This document shows, in pieces, positions 63,115-64,000 of a stretch of 64,000 nt of DNA. Within the stretch, counting starts at the first letter, position 1. Each line of letters begins with the position of its first letter. Below the pieces are notes generated by a model. That model worked only from the letters and a program-made list of their open reading frames with translations. It ran no database searches and was not told the origin of the DNA. This stretch comes from Rhodobacter sp. (GTDB lineage: Bacteria; Pseudomonadota; Alphaproteobacteria; Rhodobacterales; Rhodobacteraceae): contig JAIXUH010000002.1 of assembly GCA_027484145.1 (NCBI GenBank), forward strand, positions 930,001-994,000. Direction: 5' to 3'. A program made the translations under genes and the position numbers.

Positions 63115-63773
63115 TGATGCAACCGTTCCTTCACGCCGCCTTCCTGATCTGCACCGCCCTGATCGCGCTGAGCCCGTTGATGCTGGCGCGGGACAGGGGC
63201 TTTGCGCTGGTCTGGCTGGGCTGGATCGCAGTCTGGGGCACGCTTGCAGTGCTGACAGCCCGTGGTATCTTTGTGTTCAGCCCGCAGGTCTTGCGCCTTG
63301 CTGCGCTTTTCGGCGGGCAGGTCACCATCGGGGTTTTGTTGTTTGCCATGGTTCCTGCCGTACGGGCTGCGGTGCGGCGCATTCCGCTGGACTGGTTGGT
63401 GCGGTGGCAGATGGCGCGGGTGGTCGGCGGGTTCTTCCTGATCGGCGCGGCAATGGGCGAGGTGTCGGTGCCCTTTGCCCTGATCGCGGGCGTGGGTGAT
63501 ATCAGCGTGGGCGTGGCGGCCCTGCTGACCGCGCGCGCCATGCGAACGGGCCATGGGCCACGTCTGGCCGTCCGTCATACGGCCATGGGCCTGACAGATT
63601 TCGCAATCGCCATCAGCACGGCCATTCTGACCGGGGCAAACATCGGCGGGCCTTACCTACTGATCCCGCTGTTTCTGGTACCAATGGCGGTTCTCGGCCA
63701 TCTGGCCGTGCTCGACCGTGTTCGCCCATGGCGCCACGACGCCGAATTCAGGTTGGCAGATGCACCGCAGTAA
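63114..63773 (+). CDS. Multi-spanning membrane protein of unknown function
   Basis: A 219-residue protein with about six predicted membrane helices (LICTALIALSPLML, ALVWLGWIAVWGTLAVL, QVTIGVLLFAMVPAV, VVGGFFLIGAAMG, FALIAGVGDISVGVAALL, YLLIPLFLVPMAVLGHL). A GDISVG and a TDFAI motif lie inside or near helices. I do not recognise the family. It is coupled to the small Cys-rich secreted protein, so a joint membrane/periplasm function is possible. Its 3' end overlaps the convergent gene by 26 nt. Confidence 0.75.
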   Translation: MMQPFLHAAFLICTALIALSPLMLARDRGFALVWLGWIAVWGTLAVLTARGIFVFSPQVLRLAALFGGQVTIGVLLFAMVPAVRAAVRRIPLDWLVRWQMARVVGGFFLIGAAMGEVSVPFALIAGVGDISVGVAALLTARAMRTGHGPRLAVRHTAMGLTDFAIAISTAILTGANIGGPYLLIPLFLVPMAVLGHLAVLDRVRPWRHDAEFRLADAPQ

Positions 63774-64000
63774 AGGTGGCAATGGCTCCCGCCACCAGCG
63801 ACATCGGGCCTTTGGCCGCGATGTAGCGGGGTTCCCAGACGGGGGCAAAGGTCGCCTTGAACTGCTCCAGCCCGCGCATCCGCCGCAGCACGCGCCGCCC
63901 GGCCCGCTGCACCCACAGCGGCAGGCCAAAGGTCTTGTGCGGCACAGCCGCCAGCGTCAGGCGTGGCACTTTGCAGCGGGCTGCCGCCCGGATCGCCTCA
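63748..64000 (-). CDS. C-terminal part of an MprF/DUF2156-like protein (truncated by window edge)
   Basis: An open minus-strand frame continues past the right edge. About 84 residues remain, with EAIRAAARCKVPRLTLAAVP and a C-terminal LEQFKATFAPVWEPRYIA. This last block resembles the end of phosphatidylglycerol lysyltransferase-type (MprF, DUF2156) domains, where FKxxFxPxWxPRY is common. These enzymes aminoacylate membrane lipids. The assignment rests on the tail alone, so it is tentative. Confidence 0.6.
   Translation of the reverse strand, partial: EAIRAAARCKVPRLTLAAVPHKTFGLPLWVQRAGRRVLRRMRGLEQFKATFAPVWEPRYIAAKGPMSLVAGAIATFTAVHLPT

Overview
The window looks like a chromosomal segment of a Rhodobacteraceae alphaproteobacterium (Rhodobacter/Tabrizicola/Gemmobacter-like; genus not resolvable from sequence alone). 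The support is the GC-rich coding bias, the bolA / J-domain protein / cobS / cobT neighbourhood, DUF2842 behind purA, and intergenic modules ending in CCCCCGaGGATATTTG, which I recall as typical of this family. Nearly all of it is dense, ordinary chromosome. The clear exceptions are one AT-rich gene, one decayed gene and a structured tandem repeat.

Region 1 (1-31.4 kb) is mostly housekeeping: purA, secG, pyrG, terC-like, rlmJ, pepN, a photolyase/cryptochrome with a DUF2256 mini-gene, an ArsR/AHSA1 operon, glcB-glcG, bolA, a J-domain protein, msrB, cobS, cobT, pepP, sufE, rnd, purM-purN and a CAT-anticodon tRNA. Between pyrG and a DCC-family gene sits an AT-rich P-loop ATPase gene (4560-5849), followed by two 240-bp-spaced tandem copies of an element whose stems differ by compensated base changes. 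At 24967-25879 lies the frameshifted remnant of an RTX-type calcium-binding protein gene.

Region 2 (31.7-42.2 kb) is a complete hexuronate catabolic locus. A minus-strand operon uxaC-dctP-dctQ-dctM-kdgF-kduI-kduD-uxuB-uxuA faces gntR-kdgK on the plus strand, with a palindromic candidate operator between them. UxaC/UxuB/UxuA would take D-glucuronate to 2-keto-3-deoxygluconate (KDG). KdgF/KduI/KduD would take unsaturated uronates to the same compound, and KdgK phosphorylates KDG. The TRAP transporter is the probable importer.

Region 3 (42.2-53.4 kb) encodes the full N-methylglutamate route for methylamine oxidation: gmaS, mgsABC and mgdABCD, with an XRE-cupin regulator in the middle and a GlxA-type AraC regulator at the end. 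Two TTTTCAC..GGGAAA motifs, one before the regulator and one before mgsA, look like its binding sites.

Region 4 (53.6-64 kb) holds a MaoC/phosphotransacetylase fusion with an altered MaoC motif, an alpha/beta hydrolase, a TctDE-like two-component system, an orphan solute-binding protein, and a tripartite tricarboxylate transporter (tctCBA). It ends with a TetR regulator, a secreted Cys-rich mini-protein, an integral membrane protein and the C-terminus of an MprF/DUF2156-like protein running off the right edge.

No wholly new multigene system is obvious. The strongest candidates for undescribed biology are the covarying tandem repeat, the AT-rich ATPase beside it, and the solute-binding-protein/two-component/TTT arrangement.
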